Shown: piece after piece, positions 1 to 11,939 of the stretch | Layout of the letters: each line of letters begins with the position of its first letter | How positions within the stretch are numbered: position 1 is the stretch's first letter | Source of the DNA: Manis javanica | Lineage: Eukaryota > Chordata > Mammalia > Pholidota > Manidae | Direction: 5' to 3' | DNA: 64,000 nucleotides | Assembly: GCF_040802235.1 (NCBI RefSeq) | Contig: NC_133169.1 | Coordinates: 45,577,034 to 45,641,033 of the forward strand | The notes under the pieces: generated by a model | Told to the model about the DNA's origin: nothing | Databases searched by the model: none | What the model saw: the letters and a program-made list of their open reading frames with translations, nothing else | Position numbers and translations under genes: made by a program

Positions 1-469
1 TACTTTAAGAATATTCGTCCAGACTTTCCTATGCAAATGTAAACTGGAATTTAAAAATTATATAAAAGTAACAAATTATCCAGCTGTGAAGAATTATAAT
101 ATTTTTATATTTTTGTATGCTACCTAAAAATAACACAGGTAATCATAGGCTTAGGGGATGTGTTAAAATTATCCAGGTTTTAACTTACATATTGTTTATT
201 CTAATTTCATTTATGTTTTGCTTCCTGTATTTCACCACTTTCATACACTGAAATACTAGTTTACCTCTCTATTCTAAACTTCTAAGACCCTATTCACATT
301 CACAGAAGGAAAAATGAAAAAATCATCCCTTCAAGAGATTGAAGCATGACTAGATTTATAATGGGCCAGTGTAGGGTGGATACTCTTCCTAGGACTCAGG
401 AAAGACAAAATAGCGGCCTTAGTACAGTTCCTCCTGATCAGAACTGCAGTTGGAGAACTAGTATTCAGT
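1..469. other. AT-rich DNA, nothing recognised
   Basis: AT-rich sequence with only short chance open frames. I see no repeat family, gene fragment or regulatory motif that I can support. Confidence 0.5.
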
Positions 470-900
470 TTTCTGGCCTGAGCCCCTCCCCGGGCTCTCG
501 CCAGCTTCCTTGACAGCATTTACTTAACCCTGAGCACAAGTCTGACTTGAGTCTTGTTCTCACCGTTGGCTCTCCAAGCACAGGCCATGCACTGCAGGGA
601 ACAGGATCTTGGCAACTCCACCCGCATGCGGCTGAGCCTCCACCTCGCCCTTCATTGGACCAGATGCCTTCTAGCCTCACCCCTGGTCTCCTGCTTGCAT
701 CCCAGGCCTGTGCTGTGGCCCTGTGCCACACGCTCCAGGTTGTGCTGGCATCTGAGGACACACGCAGCCATCTGACCCATCTGCTCTCCTGCAGGTGCCT
801 GTGCACCGGTCAGCTATGCCCTCAGGATGGCCCTGCTCTGGGATCCGGACCACAGGCCTCTCCAGTTTAGGCCTCCAAATGCAGCCGGGAATTGGTGCTT
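470..900. other. GC-rich patch with overlapping open frames, unidentified
   Basis: This block is clearly richer in G and C than its surroundings and is open over about 110 codons on both strands (547-870 plus, 465-806 minus). Such overlap is expected from base composition alone. The predicted peptides are rich in Ser, Pro and Leu, without a domain I recognise. A short run containing AATAAA-like hexamers lies about 150 bases further on (1055-1075), so an old gene 3' end or retrocopy remnant is possible but not shown. Confidence 0.3.
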
Positions 901-3299
901 ATCTCAGTTCTCCCATACCTGTGCCTGTGACCCCTGGGGTTCATTTTAAGTAAAATGTCTTACCTCTCTGTTGAAATTATTTTCTGACTTCCCTCCATAG
1001 GTCAAACAAAGGGTTTTGACAACTCTTTCACCACAGACATATTTTTTTGTCATCTAAATAAAATAAACACTGTACTCTGTGTCTTCAAGGCTTCACCTTT
1101 TATATGTAGAAAATCAAGGATATAATCTTCACAAAAGAATGGTTTGTCCAAGTTCCTTGTGTTGCAAATTCAATGCACATTGACTCTGAGATCATTTTCT
1201 TAGCCAGGAAATTTTAAACATTTTCTGTTTTCAACCTTTATACCAGAGCCACATTATCATTAATTCTATTATTGAAGACGTAGTAAACAGAACAAATAGG
1301 TGTCATCATCTAGACTAAAAACTGTGTTAATACACATTTTCAAAATCTCATAAGCTTCAGTGAAAAATACTTTTCCTGTGGTAATAATTCATATTATTTG
1401 TATTTTCTGGCTTAAAATTCATATATTCAATTATATTACTCTGGCATATAATTCTGGTAAAAATTCATATTATTTATTTTCATCAGAATGGAAAAAGTAA
1501 AAACTTAAATATGCATAATCCTTTTACTTTATAACAAAGAGTTTGCACCTTTTCACCACGTTCATGTTTACTAAAATTTTTTAAAATATATCATCCAAAT
1601 TGAGTGAAACATTAAAAACTAAAAGATCAAAGTTTTCAGCCAAAGAACTTATAAAATAATATAATATGCACTAATTAAATAAGTTGAAATAAAATTAGGT
1701 ATATGCATATATATAATAATATATGTCAAATTATGTATCTAATCAAATTCATCTCATTTTATTTTAACTTATAAGACATATTGGTCAATTTAATTTAGTA
1801 TGTGTGGGCACTTCATAATTTTATCTTTACTGGAGATTGGTATGCAGAATATAGAAATACAGAAAACTTCAACAAAATATTTTTTCAATAAAATTAAATG
1901 TTCAAATAAATAACATTTGTCTTTTCTGCAACTAACTGGCAGAGATAAAGTCTGTGAAAACATCTGGGGAGTTTTTATTGCCTCTCCCACCAGGCTGTCC
2001 TAAGGCACCCTTAGCAACTCTCTTTCCACTGTCCTGATGGCAGGGAACATTGCCAAACAGACACAAACAAAATCAGACAAATATTATAATTTTTAGCTTC
2101 CAAGATCAGAAACCTAGATCACGGTTCCAGATATATCTCCAACATACACCTAAGTGTCAAGTATAAAATTGAGAGGTGAGCTTGTACTTTTCAACATAAA
2201 ATACACAGGAAGTGTCAGTGCATGTGTGTGGCACCACCCAGAGGGTAGGAAGGTGGTGCTCTGCTGGCTTTAACTTTTGATTTTATTGAGGAGCATAAAA
2301 ATGCTTTGAGAGCACATTTATTACAATTACTAAATAACTGCTCTCTGTTAAGCACTGGGATAAATCACTGATAAATTGACGTGGATCCCATTTACTAGAG
2401 GTCTTCAAGAAGAAAATGATGTATAGATTCTAATGACTATCGAATTGCTGTACACAGATTTTTGTAAAAAATACATTTCAAAGAACTACATGGTGACGCG
2501 TGAACTTTTGATATCATGGAGCTCTAAAGCATACGCTATCTTCACTTCTGGGAAGAACTTCTGTGACCACAGTAGTGAGTCCGAGAAAGAAGCTGAAGAA
2601 CAGTGAAGTGATTGATGCAGTGTGTGACCTTCTCACCTGAATTATGGATACAAAGATACAGCCACACCATCAAGACTGCCACATTCATGAAATGTAAGAA
2701 CTTGAAATATGATGATGATGGATGATGGATGCTAAAATACAAGTGTAGGTGAACTAAAATAGAAGCACACTGCAAAAATGCATCTGTCCTGAACTGACCT
2801 TTTACACAACAGGATGCTCTTAAGAGGATAATTAAAATGGAAGCAGGAGTTCACATACTGGACAAGGTAGGGAAGGGGGCCCTGCTGGGGGAAAGGGGAT
2901 TTTTGAGTGGTGTGATGTGGCTGCAGGCTGCCATCTCCAACAGGCAGCAGCAGGTGTCCACATAGGGGAGACTAGTTATAAAGTCACATGTTCATGTGGA
3001 CTTCATACTCTAAACAAAAACGATATGAACAGGTAGGCATCTCAAATGATTATACACATTAGTTCCATTTAAATGATTCATTTGTCAGTGTAGCTGTCTA
3101 TCTGAAAAGAGAGGATGCTGCAGTTCTGGCCAATTAGAAGACAAGTAGAGCTCAGGATCTGATTAAGGCGGGGATCTGGACCGACGGCTTTTGATACAAG
3201 GTTTGGCAGAGTGCCTGAAGGGCAAGCACAAAGAGCAGTATGGTGTTTGTTTTGTTTGTTTTCTGGGATGATTTACAGACAGCATGTCTGTGTTGGAGG
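901..3299. other. Intergenic DNA, nothing recognised
   Basis: Long AT-rich stretch without an open frame of coding character. A few short low-complexity tracts are present, such as GAT-rich sequence near 2710-2730. I assign no gene or mobile element here. Confidence 0.45.
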
Positions 3300-3323
3300 T
3301 AAATAGCTACTCATCCAGGTCAT

Positions 3324-3690
3324 GATGTCCTGGGTTATCAATGGCATTTTTCATGTCCAACTCCTGTAACACCTGTGGGAGCTCGGCATACGTTCGCCAT
3401 CTCACGGAGGAAGATGGTGAATCATCCTGATCAGGCCACACAAGGTGAAGTACAGCCATCAGACCGTCAAGGACATAGTAGTGGTTCCTGAGGTCTCACA
3501 TGCATTGTGTAATCACTACTGCAGGGCACGATGAGCTGTCAGGGAAGCCAGCTTTCCCATTTCTAACCCAGACAAAATAATCCAACCCATCCCTACATCC
3601 CAAAGGTGCAGCCATCCCAGGCTGACATGGACTCCAAGGATTTCTGCTGAAACTGGGAGCCCAAATCCACCAGCTCATGCATGATGATTA
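3324..3690 (-). pseudogene. Decayed coding-like remnant, unidentified
   Basis: Read on the minus strand, one frame runs about 119 codons from near 3678 to a stop near 3327, broken by a single internal stop near 3494. The second half has the composition of a folded protein: an aromatic-hydrophobic run (DLRNHYYVLDGLMAVLHL) followed by an acidic-serine stretch and a C-terminus ending NPGHHDLDE. The first half has a different composition (WAPSFSRNPWSPC), so the frame there may be wrong. I do not recognise the parent protein. An old retrocopy of the C-terminal end of a cellular gene is the simplest reading; a chance frame is the alternative. Confidence 0.35.
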
Positions 3691-4682
3691 AAGAAATGAG
3701 AGCTGTTTACTTAGTTTTCAAATTTTTAGTCCCATTATGAATTTTTCATGAAGTACTAACTTCCTGAAAAAAATAATTGGTGTTTTCTATTTTGAGAGAG
3801 AAACCCCATTTTGCTACAGAAAGTCACAAGAGGTGAGAAGCATTAGGATTACAGATGAATGACTTCCTTTCATAAATGCACTTATGAAAGAATCAAATAT
3901 TTCAAGCATAAGATAATTCATGTTGCCAAGGCTGAGCACAACTTAAATATCAGTGTAAGTGAATGTGGAATGGTTCATGATATGAATGAACTAAGTGATT
4001 CAACAGAAGGCAATTTGGGTTTAATATTCAGGATCACATTCCTTGCTTATCCTTTAAGGCATATATGCATGACTGCGACTTTTTCTCCTGTTGATGAGCT
4101 GCATCTTCTTCTTGGTGTCACTTGTCCTAAATTTCTGAATACACTTTCTTGAAAATCAAGAAACAGAAATGGCATGGACTCAGAAATAAGTGATTATTGC
4201 TTAACACCATCAGGAACAAATTAATGGTCCTTAGTATTAAATTCCTCTATGATAGTCATCAAAAACCTTCCAGCTCACTTGTGTACCCCTCAGCAGAGGG
4301 AAGACTGTCCTCTACATCTCCTGGAATCCACGTATTCACCCCAATTATTCTCCCAGGAATCCCAAAATATGACAGAGAAACTTAAATATGTTTCAAGGTT
4401 CTTTCTTATGCTCATATTTTGAGCATAAGAGCCCACATCAGTGGGTTGCCAATCATCCTAGTTTGCACAAAATGAAGGGATTCTTAGAACACGGGACTTT
4501 TGCTTTAATATTAGGAAAATTCTGGGCAAACATGAACTACTTATACCTACAACCCATATAAAATTAAAAAGCTATAGATTATCACATTTTTGAGGAAGGC
4601 ACCAGGAGAGAAGAGGAAATTAAAATATACACATACCAAAAATTGGGAAGGAAAGATAAATATAGCCAAATCTATATTAAAG
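3691..4682. other. Intergenic DNA, nothing firm
   Basis: A 97-codon plus-strand open frame (3859-4152) lies here, but its product has no recognisable motif and the surrounding base composition is ordinary, so I do not call it a gene. Confidence 0.4.
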
Positions 4683-5294
4683 ATAAACTGTTGGGAGCAA
4701 ATCTGTGGGCCTTTAAGCAGATTCGGTCACAAGAGCCTTAAGACAACAGCAACGTTTTGAGTAAAAATCTTTCCTGTAAAATCAGCTGGAAATCTTTCCT
4801 ATAAAGTCGGCAACAATGAACCCATCCACACGTTAGAAACAAGTTTTCCCCTATCACTAAGAAGCACATTTAGTGAACTCCTAGGTTAGAGCTGGGGTTA
4901 ATTTACCTGGCAACATTTGCATTTCTAAGTCAGAGTTAGCAGTTGGGCTACCACACAGCATGTGCCTTTTCTGTCCTTTGTTAAGCAAGAAACACCTCCC
5001 CCGCCCCCAAAATGGCGAAGTCCCCGCTTCTCTTTCGGGTCCTCCGTTCCCGTCAGCGCCTACCAAGACCCAATCACCCTTCTACACCTCCCCGCCGGCA
5101 CCACCTAAAGTCCAATTATCTCCTGACCCACCCCTTACTTGCTACTTGTATAAATTGAGCCTGTAAACAATAAACTTTGCCAGCTTGATCAGACATCCTG
5201 TCTTGCTGGTCATTCTTTGTGTCTCTTGCTTGTCTCATTTCTGCAGGCGTCTCCGGCACACTTCAGGTTCGTCCCTCGGGCCGGGACAATAAAC
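4683..5294 (+). mobile_element. Solo LTR of a class II (betaretrovirus-like, ERV2) endogenous retrovirus
   Basis: The element runs from TGTTGGGAGC at 4689 to GGGCCGGGACA at 5288, exactly 600 bases, with TG...CA ends. It is flanked by a perfect 6-base target duplication, ATAAAC (4683-4688 and 5289-5294); six bases is usual for class II elements. A TATAAAT box at 5149-5155 and an AATAAA signal at 5169-5174 mark the promoter and the R region, followed by a T-rich U5. The TGTTGGGAG start resembles IAP/ERVK LTRs. There is no primer-binding site, internal gene or second LTR, so the provirus has been reduced to one LTR by recombination. Intact ends suggest moderate age. Confidence 0.85.
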
Positions 5295-5819
5295 AGCAAT
5301 GTCTTCAGAGATTGTAAGATATATGTACAAAAATAAGAAGTGCTCTTGAAAATTATGTATATATTTCAGCCAATATAAGTGATTCTTTCAAAATTTTGAA
5401 AAACAAATAGAAAATAGAAAATCTCCCTGTAAATACACTTGATCACAGCCAACAGTCCAATAAGCAATAGAAAGTATAAAGAAAAAGGGAGAGATAAGGA
5501 AATATAAGAGATAAATTAGAAACTAAATGCAAGAGCATTTAGTATGACTAGGGTGGTTTCTGAAAATGTGTAAGAAAAAAATGAAATTGCCAAAGTATTT
5601 ATCAGAATGGAACAATATGATCCATCATTTAAATAACATTCAGAGTCCAGCAATGAGAACAACTCTGATAAATTTTGACATACTAATTGAGAAAAAGCAA
5701 AGTTTTTCTTAAAATGCCCTTTAGTTTTCAATACAAGATACAACAAATTAAGCTGAAATCAAAATATACATTTAAACTTGTCTGAATTATTAACTCTGCT
5801 ACCAAGGTAGTATTTAAAA
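5295..5819. other. AT-rich DNA, nothing recognised
   Basis: AT-rich sequence after the LTR, with no repeat family or gene that I can support. Confidence 0.4.
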
Positions 5820-5990
5820 TCATTTTTACTACCACTGCCTATCATTTGTTTAATTCTTAAAAAAATTACTTCCTTTGGCAAAATCTCTGTCAGGTATTTA
5901 TTATTTACCTAGTTTTATAGATGATGAAAAATTGTAAGGTAAAAGAATTTGAAGAAGGTCACGAAAATATGTGCATGGTCCATTAGAGTT
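5820..5990 (+). repeat. MIR-like SINE fragment
   Basis: The stretch around 5900-5970 (attatttacctagttttata, gatgatgaaaaattg, gaaggtcac) follows the order of the MIR core: lower-case count, tail of 'tacagatgaggaaactga' and 'aaggtcac' type words. It is heavily diverged, as expected for an ancient mammalian SINE. Ends are approximate. Confidence 0.45.
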
Positions 5991-6179
5991 TTTATTGGAA
6001 CCAATGAGTAATTTTTAGTTATTCCATTTAGACTATGACTTCATGAAAATTAAATATCTTCATAGTAAGGATTCAATCATACCTTCTAAATGTTTATTTT
6101 AATGTTTAAAGAGGAGAAATGATTTTCAATGTGTAAAGAACCTTCTATTAGATTATTTTTACCTGCTTCTTAAAAATTC

Positions 6180-9100
6180 AAGTACATACAATAAAATACA
6201 TAAATATTATTATACCACTTCACGATTTTGACATGTGTTTGTACTCATACAATCATGGCACAGATCAAGATACGAAACATTCTCTGTAAATTTTTCACTT
6301 CACCTATTTCACCCAACCTCCACACCCCCTCCTTTATGGTGAACACCAGTCTGTTCTCTGTGTTTTAGTCTATTTCACTTTTGTTTATTTGTTCATTTGT
6401 TTTGTTTTTTAGATAAGTGAAATCATATGGTACTCATCTTTCTCTGACTTATTTGACTTTGCATAATCTCATCGAAGTTCATCCATGTTGCCACAAAAAG
6501 CAAGATTTCATTACTTTATATATAGTGTAAATATAATAATTTATATTCATTCAGAGATGAATGCCTTCATCTATGGATGGACAATTTTTCACGTATCAAC
6601 TGATTGCATAGATGTGGACTAATTTTAGGACTCCTAGCTTGTTCCAGGGCTCTATGAAACCATTCTTGTGCTGCTACCATACTGTTAGGATTACAGTAGC
6701 TTTGCAGTGTAGTTTGAAATCAAGAAGTGTGACACCCACAGCTTCGTTTTTTATTCTGAAGATTACTTGGACTACTTGGGTTTTTTTGGGGGGGTTCCAT
6801 AAAAATTTTAGGGTTCTAGAAAAAATTTTAATGAAAAATGCCATTGGTATTTTGATAGGGATTACATTGAATCTGTAGATTTCTTTGGGCAGGATAGACA
6901 TTTTAACAATATTAATTCTTCCTACCCATGAACATAAAATAGCTTTACATGTATTTGTGTCTTCTTCAATTTATTTCATCAGTACCCTGTACTTTCCAGA
7001 GTACATATTTTTAACCACCTGAGCTCAATGTGTCCCTCAGTATCTCATTCTTCTTGATGCAGTTGTAAATGGTACTAATTAATTTTTTCTGTTAGTTCCT
7101 TATTTATATATAAAAATGCAATGAGTTCTGTATATTGATTTTTTATATATTTTTAGTTGGCTCATATTGTTCCATTCTGAGAAATACTTAAAAAGTAAAA
7201 ATACTTTTTAACTTTACTGAATTAATTTATTATTTCTACTAGTTTTTTTGTTGGAGTCTTGAGGGCCTTCTATATGTAATATAAAATGCCATCTAAATAG
7301 TATCAAGTTTTACTTCTTCCTTACCAATTTGCATGTCTTTTATGTATTTCCTTTTGTTCAATTGCTGTGGCTAGGACTCCTAAGACTATGTTGAATAAAA
7401 GTGGTGACAGTAGACATCTTTGTCTTATTCTTGATCTTAGAGGAAAAGCTTCCAGCATCTCACCATTGAGTATTATATTATCTGTGAATTTTTCATATAT
7501 GGCATTTATTACATTGAGGTCTGTTCCATCTAACTTCATTGAGAGTTTTTAATTCTGAATTGATGTTGATGTTATCAAATGCTTTTACATCATCTATTGA
7601 GGTGCCCATATGGTTTTTCTTTCATTTTGTTAATGTGGTTTATCACAGTCATTCATTTGCAGATGTTGAATGATCCCTGCATCCTGGAATAAATTCCGTG
7701 TGGTCATGGGGAATGAGCCTTTTAATGTATTTTGAACTTGGTTTGCTAATATGAGGAGGATTTTTGCACTTACGTTCATCAGGATATTGATATTTTTTTA
7801 TAGTGTCTTTATTTATGGTAGCAATGTGATACTGACCTCATAGAATAAATTTTACTTTCCTTCCTATTCACTTTTATGGAATAGTTTGATAATGATGAGT
7901 ATTAACTCATTTTTAAATGGGTAGAATTTACCTGTGAAGACATCTGGATGTGGACTTTCATTTGTTGGGAGTATTTTTTATTATTGCTTCAATTTCATAC
8001 TAGAATACTATCTGTTAAGATTCTCCATATCTTCCTTGTTTGGTGTTGGGAGATTTAGATTGGGAAGAATTTATCCATTTCTTCTAAGTTGTCCAATTTT
8101 TTGGCATATAATTTTTCATAGCATTCTCTTATAATTGTTTGTATTTATGTTATGTTAGTTGTAACTTATCCTACATTTCTCATTTTACGTGAGTCCTCTA
8201 TTTTTTTTTCAATGAGTGTAGCTATAGCACTTTTGTTCAAAAGAAACAGCTCTTACATTCATTGATCCTTTGTAATATTTTAGTCCCTATTTCATTTGTT
8301 TCTGCTCTGATACATATTATTTCCTTCCTTCTAGTAACTCTGGGCTTTGTTTCATCTTCTTTTTCTAGTTACTTTAGGTCTAGGGTGAGATTGAGATCTT
8401 TCTTTATTCTTGATGTAGGCCTGTAACTTTATAAACTTCCTTCTTATAACTAATTTTCTTCATTCAAAATATTTTGAATTGTGTTTCTATTTCTTTGAAG
8501 TATTTTTTTAGAATTTTCTCTTTAAATGCTTTGCTGACCCATTATCTCATAGCATGCTGGTTAGCCTCCATGTGTTTGTTTTTTTCTCCATTATTTTTCC
8601 TGTAATTGATTTTCAGTTTCATACTGTCATGGTCAGAAAAGATGCTTGGTATCATTTCAGTTTTCTTAAATTTATTGACATTTTTTTGTGACCTAACATA
8701 CGATCAGTCCAGAAGAATGCATCTTGTGCACTTGAAACGAATGAGTATTCTGCTATTTGGGTATAATGCTCTTTATGTCTTATGTCCATTTGGTCTAATG
8801 TGTCATTCAAAGGGACTATTTCCTTACTGATTTTCTGTCTGGATGATGTACATCCATTGATGTAAGTGGGGTGTTAAAATGCCCTGTGGTTATTGTTTAC
8901 TGTCAGTGCTTCCCTGCAAGTCTGTTCATATTTGCTCTGCATTAGGTGCCCCTCTGTTGGATGCATAGATATTAAGCCTTGTTATCTCTTCTTACTAGAT
9001 TGAACGCTTAATCATTATATAAGGTACTTTTATGTATTTTTATAGTCTTTGACATAGTACTGCTTCTCTAGGTCATTTTATCATTCTTGTTTACATAGAA

Positions 9101-11935
9101 TACTTATTTCATCCCTTCAGTTTCAGTCTGTGTGTATCTTTAGAACTAAAGTCAGTCTTTTGTGGGCAGCATGTAGATGAGCCATTTTTTCTTATCCATT
9201 CAGTCACCTTATATGTTTTGAGTGAAGCATTTATTCTGTTTGCATTTAAAGTAATTGTTGATAGTTATGTACTACCGCCATTCGCCAAACATTTCCCTGG
9301 TGTTTTTGGTGCCATTCTCTGGCTCTTTCTTCTTCTCTTGTTCTCTCCCGCTCTTTGTGATGACTTTCTTTAGTTGGATTCCTTTCACTTTAGTTCTGAG
9401 CATCTCTATGGGTCTTTGATCTGTCACAGCCGGGTAGTCTCATGCAGCCTTCTGGGTTAAGTTCACAGTCACTTACATGTGAAGGCATTCTTACAGCACT
9501 ACAGTTTAACTCCCCCTTTTCTACATTTTATATATATGATGTGTTATTTAACACCTTGCATTTAATGATTCCCTTATAATTTTTAGAAGTAGTTGATTTC
9601 ACTACTTTTGTCATTGAACCTTCGTACTAGCTTTTACCTGATTGCTGCCTTTGCTGTCTGTGTGCTTTGACTGGTGAAATTGTTTCCTTCATGATTTTCT
9701 TGCTTCTAGGTTTGACCTTCCTTTCCTCTTACAGTAGTGCCTTTAGTGCTTCCTGTAAGGCTGCTTTGCTTGTGGTGAACTCCTTTACCTGTGTTTACCT
9801 GAGAAGCCCTTTATCTGTTCTTCCTTTACTCGAATGATGGCCTTACTTGTAGAACATTCTTGGTTTTAGGCCTTTCTGCTTTAGTACTTTGGCTATATCA
9901 TGCCACTCTCTTCCAACCTGCAGAGGTTCTGCTTAAAAATCAGCTGATAGCCATATAGCACACCCCTTTTAGGAAATCTGTGACTTTTCCATCTGTACTC
10001 TTAATATTCTCTCTTTGCCTTTGAGCTTTGATATTTAAATATGATGTATCTTGGTGTATACCTCCTTCATGTTTAAGGTGAGGTTCTCTGTGATTCCTGG
10101 ACCTGCATGTCTATTCCCTTCTCTAGGTTAAGGAAATTTTCAGTTATGTTTAAAATAACTTCTCCACCCCTTTCTCTCCTCTTCTTCTGGGACCCTGTAA
10201 TAAGAATATTAGGACATTGGTAGTTGTCACAGAATTTTCTCAACCTATTCTTATTTTCTTAATTTTTTATTCATTCTTCTATTTATCTTTATTGGTTTCC
10301 TTTACTCTGTCATCCAAATCACTCATCTGCTCTTATACATCCTCTCATCTGCTGTTGATTCAGTCTACTGTATTTTTTATTTCATTTATTGTATTCTTCA
10401 TCTCTGATTGGTTCTTTTTTATATGTTCTATCTTGTAGTGAAGTCCTCCTTTAGTCCATCCATTCTTATCTTAATTCTGATGGCATCTTTACAGCCATTG
10501 TTTCGAACTCTTTTTCAGGTAGACTGGTTAATTTCCCTTCATTCCATTTTTATTCTGAAGTTTTGTCCTACTCTGTCATTTGAAGTATATTCATCTGTCT
10601 TCTTATTTGGTTTTCATTTCTGTGCTTGATTTTATGAATTAGTTGAAGGTGTTTCCTCTCCAAGATTTAAATGATGGGCCTTGGACGGGAAGGTCCCCTA
10701 GGTAAACTGCATGTCCCTGGTGGCTTTGGCTGGAGGCCGACTGAGCATAAGAAGGTTGTGTCTCAGTTTTGGGGCTCTCAGGGCATGGGCTACATGTCTT
10801 TTGTTTGACTGCCAGAAAGGGCTTTACTGGCTGGGTAATAGCATCAAAGTGGTGCAGTCCCAGGAGTTCCCAGTGAATAGCATGGTGGGACCCTTCTGAG
10901 GGGGCAACTGGAAACAGAGGTGCACTGTCTGAGGGTCTCTCCAATTGGTGCAAGAAAGGGCCTGATAATGAGGCAGCTGGAGGCATATGGACTCTGTGGG
11001 ATTCTCCCAGTCTGGCACCTGTTGGGGGCCACACTAGTGTGGGGTCCAGAGATGGAAAGGGCACAGGTAGACTAAGCCCACATGAGCTTTGCACTCCTAT
11101 CACCTTGGTGAGATTGATGGATCTCAGACGGACATGTTAGTGTGTGTGCAAGAGCCAAGAGGCCACCTCCAATAAGGCACTTGTGGGTTCACTGAAACTG
11201 CTCTTGTCTACACTGTCAGTGTAGGAGCACAACATAAATGACATGCACCCTCCTCCCATCCTCACTAGAATCATGCTGGGGTAACACAAAAGGAGTAGCT
11301 CACTCTGGTACCAATTTCACCAACAATGTGTGGAGGGATTATAGAGAATGGCAGACATTCACCGTGCCCCCATTTGTGCAGCAGTGCCTGCAGGGATTGG
11401 AACGCCAGTGCTCACCCTGCTCTGGTTCCTGCTGGTAGTGCTCAGGGGAATACACAGTGGTGATGGAAGCACCTCTGACCCTTAACAGAGCTCTAAGAGT
11501 TTTGTGCCATTTGGTGGCTGAGTTTAAACCCTCACACACACAAACTTTTCAGTGCCCATGGCAGGTGGGTCTGCACTCAGGTACTTCAGTAATATCCCTC
11601 CCTACTCCAGGACTACACTGACTGGTGGTTGTTCTTCCTCCATTACTGCATCTCTGTCTCTCCTGACATTGTTCAATTTTATTTTATCTCATTGTGCAGT
11701 AGGCGTACTCTCAGACATCCATCCCCCAGGATAAATAGGTGTGGGGGAAAATTTGGTATATAGGTGTGTAGGTGTGCAGGTGTGTGGGTGTGTAGGTGTG
11801 CAGGTGTGCAGGTCTGTCAGTGTGTAGGTGGGTAGACGTGTAAGTGTGTGGGCGTGCAGGTGCACTTTCAGTGAACACACAGGACGATGTGGACTCAGAC
11901 TCTTTCTATGTCACCATCTTGGATCCAACTCCCAT
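6180..11935 (-). mobile_element. Old, roughly full-length antisense LINE-1
   Basis: On the minus strand the element begins near 11935 with an AAGATGGTGACATAG-type YY1-like 5' end, passes through a long 5' UTR (about 11935-10640), a decayed ORF1 region (about 10620-9800), a decayed ORF2 (about 9300-6600) and a 3' UTR reaching 6180. Recognisable plus-strand landmarks include the ORF2 block at 6840-6950 and the RT block at 7370-7560. All reading frames are broken by stops and indels, and about 200 bases of ORF2 C-terminal/3' UTR sequence look missing near 6430-6600. A GT-rich minisatellite sits in the 5' UTR. It cannot encode active proteins. Confidence 0.85.
11756..11870. repeat. GT-rich minisatellite in an L1 5' UTR
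   Basis: Imperfect tandem units of 7-9 bases on the theme AGGTGTGTGGGTGTGT repeat across this span. They lie inside the 5' UTR of the antisense L1 and probably expanded there by slippage. Confidence 0.75.
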
Positions 11936-11939
11936 TTTT

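Noticed and set aside
547-870. 107-codon frame as a secreted or membrane protein gene
   Set aside because: No recognised motif, an opposite-strand frame covers the same span, and no splice or promoter context is visible.
3400-3500. Possible histone-like similarity in the antisense remnant
   Set aside because: Words such as 'gaccgtcaagg' looked histone-like at first, but the translated frame has no histone fold residues.
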